Position numbers and translations under genes: made by a program
Shown: piece by piece, positions 45,137-57,400 of the stretch
How the letters are laid out: every line of letters begins with the position of its first letter
Numbering within the stretch: position 1 is the stretch's first letter
The notes under the pieces: model-generated
Seen by the model: the letters and a program-made list of their open reading frames with translations, nothing else
What the model was told of the DNA's origin: nothing
Databases searched by the model: none
Source: Aquilaria yunnanensis
Lineage: Eukaryota; Streptophyta; Magnoliopsida; Malvales; Thymelaeaceae
Length of the DNA: 64,000 bases
NCBI GenBank assembly: GCA_039654915.1
Contig: CM077593.1
Location: 59,278,501-59,342,500 of the forward strand
Direction: 5' to 3'

Positions 45137-45982
45137 TGATAGCCGAAGGACTATCGCCTCCACCTGGCCGAACTCCTTGCCACCAGAATGGCCAGGAGAT
45201 TTGGCGTACCCGGAGAAAGGTGGGATCACACACCTCGGAGAAAAGCCGAAGAGCCCGAGCTCGGCACGCAAGGGAACTATTAGCCCCCCGAGGTAATAAA
45301 CAGACCGCCTTCGGAAAAGTGGCACAACTAGTGCGGGCCAAACATGATCTTCCTGAAGGCGGAACTCCCTGAATCTGGGAACCCCCGAACTAGGGTCATG
45401 TTTCCTGAAGTGGCACGGTCCGTACTAGAAGACGACCTGACCCAGGGACCTCGGGAGTATGGTAGGAGCATTTAAGAAAGCCTCTGACATGTCGCCCACA
45501 GACGTCACAAGCCGCCTCAAACGGCGCTCTGACACGCCGACGCCATCAGAGTCACATCATGGCCCGTCTCGGCTCAGGGCTCAAGGAAGCCTGCCACCAG
45601 CTACTTGTCCTCTACGCCCAGACATTCAGAGAACATCCGACCGAACACGTGTCACGATCTGAACGGGCTGGACACCTCTATAAATACCAGGGAATACACT
45701 CTGGCAAAGGGCTGACAAATATCCTGACTGCTCACTCAGAGAAAATACGACCAGGCGAGTTCACTGAACCCCTCAGTGCTATTTCCTCTGCCTTCTCTCA
45801 ACATCACTGACTTGGGCATCAGAGGCTCCTCCCCGGAAAAACACCTCGGGGACCTCCTAACCCACTTTTTCTGAACATCTCAGGCACTCTCCCTTGGGCA
45901 AATAGGCCACCAGGCGTTCTTCCTCTCCGGGAGTCCCTCTATCAGTCACCATGACTACCAACGATGAAGCCCCTGGGCATCA
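45137..45982 (+). repeat. 3' LTR of gypsy element (846 bp)
   Basis: Pair of 36514-37360 with the same TGAT..ATCA ends and a TATA box at 45679-45686. Followed by TSD CTATG. Confidence 0.95.
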
Positions 45983-46886
45983 CTATGTGGTCTGTTGCTC
46001 CTGAGTCTACAATCCACAAAGAATTGCACTCAGTTGGTAATGTACATGACACAACATGTACAATGGAAGTAGAAGGGTATATATGTACCTTGGGTGGACC
46101 CTTGTAATCCTTTGCAAAGTGTCCTTTATACCCATAGTTGAAGCACTTCAGCTTGCTTATGTCCCGCTTCTTTTTGAACTTTTTCTTGGAAGCAGGACCT
46201 TTTCCCTTGCCCTTCCCTGGCCCTCCTTTGCCACCACTCTTCTTCCATCCCTTCTGGATAGAGGATGAGGCAACATATGCCTTAGAATGGTCCTTGAGGA
46301 CCATCACCTCAGCCTCAAGGAAGAGGTGACGAGCAATGTCATCAAATGACATTATTTGAGGGTTATGGCGTAACTTGACCTTCATCAACTGCCATTCCTC
46401 ATTGGGCAAGGAAAGGATTATTGCTTGCACTTGTTGCTCATCAGTGAGCACATGCCCTGCTGTCTTGAGTTGGTGGATCGTGTGTGACATTTCACGCAAA
46501 TGAGCACTCATAGAGTGATCAGCACGCTTCACATAATTCTCAAACCTGAGAATCATTGAGCGTTGTTTCTCTATAGAAACATCTCCATACTTGGCCTTGA
46601 CTGAGTCCCATATGGCCTTAGCCCCCTCAAGCATGGAGAATTCCAACATAATCTCATCCACCATAGTGGAGAGGAGAGTGACTCTACACATAGAGTTCTT
46701 CTTAAGGAATGCCTCATAGGCAGTCCTATCCTGTCCCTCAGCAGGAGGCATGATCTCTTGAGTGAGCACATCAAGAGTATCTTGCTCAGTTAAAATGAAT
46801 TTGACCTTCTGTTGCCAAATTGAATAGTTTTCACCATCCAATTTGAGGTCACGGTTTAATTCTGCAACTATATTCTTACAAGCCAT
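45983..46886 (-). CDS. Copia-2 gag and start of protease, interrupted by the gypsy insertion
   Basis: A true ATG lies at 46886 (MACKNIVAELNRDLKLDG). The UBN2-type copia Gag domain is recognisable by NYSIWQQKVKFILTEQD, AKAIWDSVKAKYG, LREMSHTIHQLKTAGH and ILSLPNEEWQ, followed by a basic Gly/Lys-rich tract. The zinc knuckle is CFNYGYKGHFAKDYK, with the second and last Cys of CCHC replaced by Tyr. The protease active site DSGATDH follows at the insertion point; the rest of the protein continues at 36513 downward on the minus strand. Gag packages the RNA in virus-like particles; the Cys-to-Tyr changes probably weaken RNA binding. Confidence 0.93.
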
Positions 46887-47153
46887 CTACATTGATGCAA
46901 TTCACATGTTTTAGTTCAATTTACACAACAAGACTCAACAAAGCAACATGTGTATGAAACAACTTCTAACATGCTCATATATGGCAAAAGAGATGCATAT
47001 AGCATTCGATCAGAAATACATAAACATGGCTTCATTGCTTCATACACATATCCTTCGTTAGCCTTTATCAAAATCATACACATATGTATGATCCTAAATC
47101 ATGCGTACTACATGCAACATATACATTTTCATGACCTAGGCCCTGATACCAAT
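46887..47153 (-). other. Copia-2 5' leader with primer-binding site
   Basis: 267 bp between the gag ATG and the 5' LTR. Minus strand TGGTATCAGGGCC at 47139-47151 is a variant of the tRNA-Met primer site. No gene. Confidence 0.85.
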
Positions 47154-48610
47154 TGAAGATTTTCAGGATCTTATGATAACATACTTTTATGTTATCTACT
47201 CATATATATGACACATGCATATTTGTTCATTTGAATTCAACATGGATATAGATATACATAATACTAATTCTTTAACATATTATTCATGCAGTTGATATAA
47301 CATGCTATATAACATATCAATTTTACATACATGTTGTGTCAAATAAATCCTAGCATGCTACTAAGAACATTCATGTAAATAATTCAAACCTAGCATGCTA
47401 CTAAACCAAGAGAGAATGTGCACCTTTCCTCTTGGTTATCTTTGGTGAAAACTTGAGGGAGAACTTGATCTTAGAGGGGCACCTTAAAGCTTGAATAGAG
47501 ATGAACAATCTCTATCATCCACCCACAATGCTCTCAAGAAGTGTTTAATATTTCAGCCTCTAAAGGAAATAGGAGGAGAACAATTTTCTCTCAAGAAAAT
47601 GGAGCAAATAAAGTGCAAATTCGTGCTTAAAATGGCCAGCCACTAAAGGCTATTTATAGATGACAAAAAGGCACACCTTTACACCAAGAAAGGTGTCTTT
47701 TAAGCCAAAGAACACTTCCTTTGGCTAAGGGTCATGTATGGTGGTGAAACTACATGCCTTTTAGCCAAGAAACACTTCCTTTAGCCTATAACCACCCATA
47801 ACTACCTTATGGGTGAAAATACATGTCTTTTAGAGCCAAGGAACACTTCCTTTGGCCTATAACCACCCATAACTACCTTATGGGCGAAAATACATGTCTT
47901 TTAGAGCCAAGGAACACTTCTTTTGGCCTATAACCACCCCATAACTACCTTATGGCCGAATATACATGTCTTTTCACTCAAGGAACACTTCCTTTGGATG
48001 AAAGGACATGTTCTTTTAGCCAATAGTCATCTCTTTTGATGAAGAGACATACCTTTACACAAAAGATGTGTCTCTTGGTGGTTATGAGCTAAAAGCAAGG
48101 TGAGCTGGCACAAAGCTAGCTCACTATGCTACTTATGCACCATTGAGCTCCTTTGAGCTCCAGCCAAGCACCATGAACTGAGGTCCAGCTCCTAGAGCTG
48201 ACCTTGAGCTGGAGTTAGCTGCTCTCAGCTGAAGTGAACTGAAGTCCAGCTACACTCAGCTACCAGAAGCTGAAGTGAGCTGACTTGAGCTGACTTGAGC
48301 TGACTTGAGCTAACTTGAGCTGAAGTCCAGCTACTTTGAGCCACTTATAGCTGAAGTGAGCTGACTTGAGCTGACTTGAGCTAACTTGAGCTGAAGTCCA
48401 GCTACTTTGAGCTACTTATAGCTGAAGTGAGCTGACTTGAGCTGAAGTCCAGCTACTCTGAGCTACTTATAGCTGCAGTGAGTTGACATAAGCTAACTTG
48501 AGCTAAAGGGAGCTACTTATAGCTGCCTTAGATAGCTGTTCAAGCTAGAGTTAGCTCAATGAGCTCAAATCCTACCTTAAAAGGATCTTGGTGCGCCAAG
48601 AATTCCAACA
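47154..48610 (-). repeat. 5' LTR of Copia-2 (1457 bp)
   Basis: Ends match 30653-32101. Bases 47154 to about 47400 are strongly diverged from the partner; the last ~650 bp differ at about five sites. Confidence 0.94.
47650..47659 (-). promoter_or_regulatory. TATA box of Copia-2 5' LTR
   Basis: CTATAAATAG on the minus strand, matching 31141-31150 in the other LTR, downstream of the U3 repeat tracts. Confidence 0.78.
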
Positions 48611-51600
48611 TCCATTTCATTAAAAACAAGTTGTGAATGTTTCCATTTCATTCCAAACCAGTTGTGAATGTTTCCATTTCATTGTAAACGGGTTTTCAAT
48701 GTTTCCACTCCATTCAAAATAAGTTGTGAAGGTTTCCTTTTCGTTCCAAACAAGTTGTGAATGTTTTCATTTCATTCCAAACAATTTGTGAAGCTTTCTA
48801 TATCATTCCAAACAAGTTGTAAATGTTTTTACTTCATTCCAAACACGTTGTGAATGTTTCATTTCATTGCAAATAGGTTATGAATGATTCCAATTCATTC
48901 CCAACAAGTTGTGGATGTTTCTATTTAATTGCAAACAAGTTGTGAATGTTTCCACTCCATTCAAAAAAAGTTGTGAGTGGTTCCATCTTATTCCAAACAA
49001 TTTGTGAATGTTTCCATTTCATTCCAAACAAGTTGTGAATATTTCCTTTTCATTCCAAACTAGTTGTGAATGTTTGCAATTCACTACAAACAAGTTCTGA
49101 ATGTTCCCATTTCATTCCAAATGAGTTGTGAATGTTTCTATTTCATTCCAAACAAGTTGTGGATATTTCCATTTCATTCAAAACAAGTTGTGAATGTTTC
49201 CCTTTGATTATAAACAAGTTGTGAAGGTTTCCATTTCATTACAAACAAGTTGTGAATATTTCCATTTCATTCCCAACAAGTTGTGAATGTTTTCATTTCA
49301 TTCCAAACAAGTTGTGATTGTTTCCATTTCATTCTAAACAAGTTGTTAATGTTTCCATTTCATTCCAAACAAGTTGTGAATGTTTCCATTTCAATCCAAA
49401 ATGTTGTGAATGTTTCCATTTCATTCGAAACAAGTTGCAATTCTTTCCATTTCAATTGAAACAAGTTGTGAATCTTTCAATTTCACTCCAATCAAGTTAT
49501 GAATCTTTCCGTTTCATTGCATAGAAGTTGTTAATGTTTCCTTTTCATTCCGAACACGTTGTGAATGTTTTCATTTCATTTAAAATAGGTTATGGAGATT
49601 TCCAATTCATTCGAAACAAGTTGTGAATGTTTCCATTTCGTTACAAAAAAGCTGTGAATGTTTCCAATTCATTCCAAACAAGTTGTGAATGTTTCCATTT
49701 CAATCCAAAGACATTGTGAATGTTTCCATTTCGTTCGAAACAAGTTGTGATTCTTTCCATTTCATTCGAAATGAGTTGTGAATCTTTCAATTTCATTCCA
49801 AGCATGTTGTGAATGTTTCAATTTCGTTCCAACCAGTTGTGAATGTTTACAATACATTCTAAACAGTTCTGAATGTTTCTATTTCATTCTAAACAAGTTC
49901 TGAATGCTTCCATTTCATTCCAAACAAGTTGTGAATGTTGTCATTTCATTCCAAACAACTGAGAATGTTTCCATTTCATTACAAACAAGTTGGGAATGTT
50001 TCGATTTCATTACAAACAAGTTGGGAATGTTTCGATTTCATTCCAAACAAGTTAGGAATGTTTCAAATTCATTTGAAACAAGTGTGAATGTTTCTATTTC
50101 ATTCCAAACAAGTTGTGAATGTTTTCCTTTTCATTCCAAACCAGTTGTGAATGTTTACATTTCGTTCCAAACCAGTTCTTAATGTTTGTATTTCATTCTA
50201 AACAAGCTGTGAATGTTTCGATTTTATTCCAAACAAGTTGTGAATGTTCCCATTTCATGCCAAACAAGTTGTGAATGTTTCCCTTTCATTCGAAACAAGT
50301 TGTGAATCTCTCCATTTCATTCAAATACAAGTTGTGAATCTTTCCATTTCATTCCAAACAAGTTGTGAATGTTTCCATTTCATTCCAAACAAGTTGGGAA
50401 AGTTTCAAATTCATTACAAACTCGTTATGAATTTTTCATATCATTCAAAACAAGTTGTGAATGTTTCCATTTCGTTCCAAAAAAGTTGTGAATGTTTCCA
50501 TTCCATTCTAAACCAGTTGTGAAGGTTTGCATTTCATTCTAAACAAGTTCTAAACGTTTCTATTTCATTTTGAACAAGCCATGAATGTTTCCATTTCATT
50601 ACAAACAAGTTGAAATGTTCCCATTTCAATACAAAACATATTGTGAATGTTTTCACTTCATTCCAAATAGTTGTGAATGGTTTCATTCCATTCTAAATGA
50701 GTTGTGAATGCTTCTATTCATTCTAAATTAGTTATGAAAGTTTCCATTTCATTCCAAACAAGTTTTGAATGTTTCCATTTCTTTCCACAAAGTTATGAAT
50801 GTTTCCATTTCACCCCAAACATGTTGTGAATGATTTGAATTCATTTGAAACACGTTGTGAATGTTATCATTTCATTCAAAACTAGTTGCAAATGTTTACA
50901 TTTCATTCCGAACAAATTGTGAACGTTTCATTTCAATCCAAACACATTGTGAAGGTTTTAATTTCATTCCAAACAAGCTATGAATGTTTCCATTTCATTT
51001 GTGAATGTTTCCATTTCATTCCAAACAAGTTGTGAATGTTTCCATTTCAATCAAAACACGTTGTTAATGTTTCTATTTCGTTCGAAACAAGTTGTGAATG
51101 TTCCCATTTCATTCCAAACAAGTTGTGAATGTTTCCATTTCCTTCCAAACAAGTTTTGAATCTTTTCAATTCATTCCAAAAAGTTATGAATGTTTCAAAA
51201 TCATTCGAAACAAAATTGTTAACGTTTCAATTTCATTCCAAACAAGTTATGAATGTTTTCATGTCATTCCAAACAGGCTGTGCATGTTTTTATTTCATTC
51301 CAAACAAGTTGTGAAGGTTTTCAATTCATTCCAAACAAGTTATTAATGTTTCGATTTCAATCCAAAAATGCTGTGAATGTTTCCCTTTTATTCGAAGCAA
51401 GTTGTGAATGTTTCCATTTCATTTGAAATAAGTTGTGAATGTTTTCATTTCATTTTAAACAAGTTATGGAGATTTCTATTTCATTGGAAACAAGTTGTGA
51501 TTGTTTCCATTACATTCCAGGCAAGTTGTGAATGTTTGCATTATACTCCAAACAAGTTGTGAACGTTTCCATTTCGTTTCAAACAAGTTGTGAATGTTTC

Positions 51601-53478
51601 CATTTCAATCCAAACACGTTGTGAATGTTTTTATTTCATTCGAAGCAAGTTGTGAATCTTTCCATTTCATTCCAAACAAGTTCTGAATCTTTCCATTTCA
51701 CTCCAAACAGGTTAGGAATGTTTCAAATTCATTTAAAACAGGTTGTCAATGTTTCCATTTCATTCCAAACAAGTTGTGAATATTTCCTTTTCATTATGAA
51801 GAAGTTGGGAATGTTTCAATTTTATTCCAAACAAGTTAGGAATGTTTCAAATTCATTCAAAACAGGTTGTCAATGTTTCCATTTCTTTCCAAACAAGTTG
51901 TAAATGTTTCTGTTTCATTCCAAACCAGTTGTGAATGTTTACATTTCATTCCAAGCCAGTTCTAAATGTTTACATTTCATTCTAAACAAGCTGTGATTGT
52001 TTCCATTTGATTCCAAACAAGTTGTGAATATTTTCATTTCATTCCAAACAAGTTGGGAATATTTCAAATTCATTACAAAGATGTTGTGAATGTTTCCATT
52101 TCATTAGAAATAAGTTGTGAATGTTTCAATTTCATTCCAAATAAGTTGTGAATGTTTCAATTTCGTTCCAACTAGTTGTGAATGTTTACATTTCATTCGA
52201 AATAGTTGTAAATACATATTTCATTCTAAACAAGTTCTGGATGTTTTCATTTCATTCCAAACAAGTTGTGAAAGTTTCCATTTCATTCTAGAAAAGTTTT
52301 GAATGTTTACATGTCAATTGAAACTAGTTATGAAAGTTTCCATTTCATTCCAAAAAAGGTACGAATGTTTCCATTTCATTTGGAACAAGTTGTGAATTTT
52401 TCCATTTCATTCCGAATAGGTTGTGAATGATTCCATTTGATTCCAAACTAGTTGTGACTGTTTCCATTTCATTCCAAACAAGTTATGAATGTTTCCATTT
52501 CATTCGAAACTAATTTTCAATGCTGCCATTTCATTCCAAACTAATTGTGAATGTTTCCACTTTATTAGAAATAAGTTGTGAATGTTTCCACTTCATTCCA
52601 AACTAGTTGTGAATGTTTCGACTTCATTAGAAATAAGTTGTGAATGTTTCCACTTCATTTCAAACAAGTTGTGAATGTTTCCACTTTATTAGAAATAAGT
52701 TGTGAATGTTTTCATTTCATTCCAAACTAGTTGTGAATGTTTCCACTTTATTAGATATAAGTTGTGAATGTTTACACTTCATTCCAAACAAGTTATGAAT
52801 CCTTCATTTTGATTCTGAACTTGTGAACGTTTTGATTTCATTCAAAACTATTTCTAAATGTTTCCTGTCTAAACAAGTTGTGAATGTTTCATTCGAAACT
52901 AGTTGTGAATGTTTCCATTTCATTCCAAACTGGTTATGCAGGTTTCCAATTCATTCCAAACAAGTTGTGAATGTTTCCATTTCATTCTAAACTCATTGTG
53001 AACATTTCGAGTTCATTCCAAACATGTTGTGAATGTATCAATTTCATTCTAAACAAGTTGGGAATGTTTCCTTTCCATTTCAACCAAGTTGTGAATGCTT
53101 CCATTCTCAAGAAGTTTTGAAAGTTTCAATTTCAACCTAAACTAGTTGTAAACCTTTGTGTCTCATTCTAAACAAGGTGTGAATGTTTAAATTTGATTCG
53201 AAACAAGTTGTGAATGTTTCAACTTCATTCTAAACTTGTTGTGAATGTTTCAATTTTATTCCAAACAAGTTGTGAATGTTTCCATTTCATTCCAAACATG
53301 TTGTGATTGTTTCCATTCTAAACAAGTTGTGAATGTTTCAATTTCAATCCAAAGTAGTTGTGAATGTTTCCATTTTATTCCAAACTAGTTGTGAAGGTTT
53401 CCATTTCATTCTAAACAAGTTATGAATGTTTTGATTTCATTCCAAATAAGTTGTAAATGTTTTCATTTCATTCAAAAT
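48611..53478. repeat. 31-bp tandem satellite, block C (about 157 units)
   Basis: Same satellite but more diverged, with units shortened by one to several bases. From about 52.4 kb onward the variant AACTAGTTG replaces AACAAGTTG in many units. Out of phase with block B across Copia-2. No genes. Confidence 0.95.
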
Positions 53479-54465
53479 AGTTCTATAGCCAGTCAAAAAG
53501 AGCTATTTCAATTCAATATGCCTTTCTTAAGTTATTTCCTAGGTATCCAAGCCAAGAGAGGTAGCATACTTGGAGGGGGGACAAATGCCGAAGTTTTTGT
53601 TTCATCATGCTCAAATGAAAGCTAAAAGGAGTTTGATTTGTGTCAATTCATATCCATGGTGCCAAGGATGTATCTTGTGCTTATTACACCAATACAGCAG
53701 CTTGGATATGTTGTACAGGCCTAAGTGCAGAATTTCAAAGCTTAGAGCCAACACTTGCACTTTTGGAGCCACCTTGAAGTGTTCATCAGCCAATTTCATT
53801 CCACAACTTGAATCTTTGAGCTCTAAAGTTTCAAGATCTATTTTCATCATCTAATAGAAGGTATCAATCCAATGGAACTCAATTATTCAAGTTGCAAGTT
53901 GAAGACACAAGTAAAAACCCTACGGTGCACCCAAGAAAACTATTTTGGGGTTTTTAGGGCCAATCTTGTGTTGTAACGTATTTTATTTTATTATCATGTT
54001 TATTTACATTATTTAGGATGTTATTTAGGCCATGGGAGTGATTCAAATCGCTTAGAATAAAGGGAATTCGCTGCACACCTTAAACATGTGTTAAAAGGGT
54101 GTAGGAATTCTAGTTTGACTAGGTTTTCTTAAGTCATCTGTACCTAGGTTTCCTATGTGACTTGGGCTGCGAAATTTGCTGAGTATTTTACCCTAGTTTT
54201 GGCCTACAAATAGGCACATATTTTGGTTGTAAAACATAGCCTTTATATGAAATAATATTGCTACTTTGGAAAGAAAATCTCTTTGGTTCTTTGAGGACTA
54301 CCTTGGTGCACAAGTTGCTTGTGTTCTTGGTTTCTTATACTTCTTATTTCTAGTCACAAGTTGATTAGGGGTGGGGGTTTAAATCCAGTCTCTTTGATGT
54401 CTTGTGGAGCTTGAAAAACATCTTGGGCACGTTTCTTGGACATTATACCAAAGGGGTTTGCATCA
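53479..54465 (+). mobile_element. Truncated family-G element: 3' internal end plus 3' LTR, plus strand
   Basis: From about 53640 to 54465 the reverse complement resembles the LTR at 63189-64000 and the other family-G LTRs, ending GGGGTTTGCATCA. A polypurine tract GGAGGGGGGACA at 53572-53583, followed by TG at 53586, suggests that 53586-54465 is an 880-bp 3' LTR and 53479-53571 a scrap of interior. No target duplication is seen (right flank CCATT). This is the only family-G copy here on the plus strand. A degenerate TATA box (CTACAAATAGG) lies at about 54204. Confidence 0.75.
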
Positions 54466-57400
54466 CCATTTCATTCCAAACATATTGTGAATGTTTCCAT
54501 TCTAAACATGTTGTGAATGTTTTAATTTCATTCTAAACAAGTTGTGAAAGTTTCTATTTCATTTCAAACAAGTTGTGAAAGCTTCCATTTCATTCCAAAC
54601 AAGTTGTGAATGTTTCTATTTCAATCCAAACTAGTTGTGAATGTTTCCATTTCATTCCAAGCTAGTTGTGAATGTTTCCATTTCATTCCGAACTAGTTGT
54701 TAATGTTTCTATTCTTAAAAATTTGTGAATCTTACCATTTTATTCTAAACTAGTTATGAATGTTTCCATTTCAGTCAAAACTAGTTGTGAATATTTCCAT
54801 TTTATTCCAAACAAGTTGTGAATAATTCCATTTCATTCAAAACATATTGTGAATGTTTCCATTCTAAACATGTTATGAATGTTCCAATTTCATTCTAAAC
54901 TTGTTGTGAATGTTTCCATTTCATTCCAAATAAGTTGTAAATTTTCCATTTCAATCCAAACTAGTTTTGAATAATTTCATTTATTTCCAAACTAGTTATG
55001 AATGTTTCCAATTCATTCAAAATAAGTTGCAAATGTTTCCATTTCATTCCAAACAGGTTGTGAATGCTTCCATTTCATTCCAAACTAGTTGCGAATGTTT
55101 CCATTTCTTTCACAAACAAGTTATGAATGTTTCCATTTCATTCCAAACTAGTCGTGAATGTATCCAGTTCACTCCAAAAAAGTTGTAAATGTTTCAATTT
55201 GATTTGAAACTAGTTGGGAATGTTTCCATTTGATTTTAAACAAGTTGTGAACATTTCCATTTCATTTCAACCATGTTCTGAATGTTTCCATTATAAAGAA
55301 GTTGTCAATGTTTCAATTTCAACCTAAACTAGTTGTAAATCTTTACATTTCATTCCAAACAAGTTGCAGATGTTTTCATTTCATTCCAAACAAGTTTTAA
55401 TGTTTCCATTTCATTCAAACTAATTGTGAATGTTGCCATTTCATTCCAAACAAGTTGTGGGTGTCTTCATCTCAATCTAAGGAAGTCGTGAATGTTTCCA
55501 TTTCATTCCAAACTAGTTGTAAATGTTTCCACTTCATTCCAAACAAGTTGGAAATGTTTACATTTCATTGTAAACTAGTTGTGATTGCTTCCATTTTATT
55601 CTAAACAAAGTGTGAATGCTTCCATTTCATTGCAATCAAGTTGGGAATGCTTCAACTTCTTTTTAAACTTGTTGTTGATTTCACTCCAAAGAAGTTGTAA
55701 ATGTTTCCATTTCATTCCAAACAAGTTGTGAATGTTTCCCTTCTAAACAAGTTGTGAATGGTTCAATTTCATTCTAACCTAGTTGTTAACATTTCCATTT
55801 CATTCCAAACAAGTTGTGGATGTTTCCATTTCATTCCGAGCTAGTAGTGCATGTTTCCACTCTTAAAAAGTTGTTAATGTTTTCATTTCATTCAAAACTA
55901 GTTGTGAAGGTTTCCATTTCATTCTAAGCATGTTGTGAATGTTTCCATTTTATTTGAAACTAGTTTTGAATGTTTCCATTTTATTCCAAACTACTTGCAA
56001 ATGTTTCCATTTGATTTTAAACAAGTTGTGAATGTTTCCATTTCATTTCAACCGAGCTGTGAATGATTCCATTCTAAAGAAGTTGTGAATGTTTCAGTCT
56101 CAACCTAAACTAGTTGTAAACATTTATGTTTCATTCCAAACAAGGTGTGAATGTTTCCATTTCATTTGAAACAAGTTTTGAATTTTTCCATTTCATTCCA
56201 AACTAATTGTGAATGCTGCCATTTCATTGTGTGTCTTTCCATTTCATTCTAAACAAGTTGTGACTGTTTCCTTTTCATTCCAAACTACTTGTGAAGGATT
56301 CCATTTTTTTCCAAACAAGTTGTGAATGTTTCCATTTTATTCTAAATAAGGTGTGAATGTTTCCATTTCATTCCAAACAAGCTATGAATCTTTCAACTTC
56401 AATCTAAACTTGTTGTGAATGTTTCGATTTCATTCCAAAACAATTTCTTAATGTTTCCATTTCATTCCAAATAAGTTGTTAATGTTTCAAATTCATTCTA
56501 AACTAGTTGTTAATGTTTCCGTTTCTTTCAAAACTAGTTGTGAATGCTTCAATTTCATTCCAAACAAGTTGTAATGTTTCCATTTCATTCCAAACAAGAT
56601 GTGAATGTTTCCATTTCATTCCAAACTTGTTGTCAATGTTTTCACTCCTAAAAACTTGTGAATGTTTCCATTTCATTCTAACCTACTTGTGATTGTTTCC
56701 ATTTGTGTCTAAACTAGTTTTGAAAACATCCATTTCGTTCCAAACAAATTGTGAATTTTTCCACTTCTTTCCAAACATATTGTGAATGTTTTCATTCTAA
56801 ACATGTCGTGCATGTTTCAATTTCATTCTAAACTAGTTGTGACTGTTTCTATTTCATTCCAAACAAGTTATGACTATTTCCATTTCATTCCAATCAAGTT
56901 GTGAATGCTTCCATTTCATACTAAACAAGCTGTGAATGTCTCCATTTCATTCCGAACAAGTTGTAAAAGTTTCCATTTCATTCCAAACTAGTTATAAATG
57001 TTTCAAATCTAAACAAGTTGTGAATGTTTCCATTTCATTCTAAACTAGTTGTGAGAGTTTCCATTTCATTCTAAACTAGTTGTGAATGTTTCCATTTAAT
57101 TCTAAACTAGTTGTGAATGATTTCTTCTCAATCTAAACTAGTTGTGAATGTTTCCAAATCATTCCAAACAAGTTGTGAATGTTTCAATTTCATTCTAAAC
57201 TACTTGTGAATGTGTTCATTTCATTTGAAACTAGTTGTGAAAGCTTCCATTTCATTCCAAGTAATTGTGAATATTTCCATTTCAGTGGAAACTAGGGTTC
57301 AATGTTTCCATTCCATTCTAAATAAGTTGTCAATGTTTCCAGTTCATTCCAAACAAATTGTGAATGTTTCAATCTCATTCTGAACAAGTTGTAAATGTTT

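Larger units (their letters stand above)
36514..45982 (+). mobile_element. Tat-like Ty3/gypsy retrotransposon with antisense gene, 9469 bp, defective
   Basis: LTRs 36514-37360 and 45137-45982 (about 35 differences by eye, near 4%, mostly transitions), TSD CTATG, primer site 37363-37380, and gag-protease-RT-integrase on the plus strand. The Gag knuckle of CX2HX4HX4C form and the large region between integrase and 3' LTR are typical of the Tat lineage (family knowledge). RNase H and the integrase zinc finger are missing, and three in-frame stops break gag-pol. The 3.6 kb before the 3' LTR holds a multi-exon gene on the opposite strand. The element is GC-rich compared with its surroundings. Confidence 0.95.
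30653..48610 (-). mobile_element. Copia-2: nearly intact Ty1/copia retrotransposon split by a gypsy element
   Basis: The element has LTRs of 1449 and 1457 bp, a primer-binding site at 47139-47151, a polypurine tract at 32102-32113, and gag-protease-integrase-RT-RNase H on the minus strand. Without the nested gypsy element it is about 8.5 kb. The polyprotein frame is open except for one TAG (35085-35087) and the insertion itself. There is no matching TSD: the left flank is CAAAC and the right flank TCCAT, and the satellite does not rejoin in phase. The two LTRs are strongly diverged over their first ~250 bp but nearly identical elsewhere. Confidence 0.94.

Noticed and set aside
53570..53854. 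Plus-strand 94-codon and minus-strand 79-codon frames between satellite blocks C and D, considered as a host gene
   Set aside because: The stretch belongs to a family-G LTR fragment by similarity to 63189-64000; no domain or conserved protein is seen.
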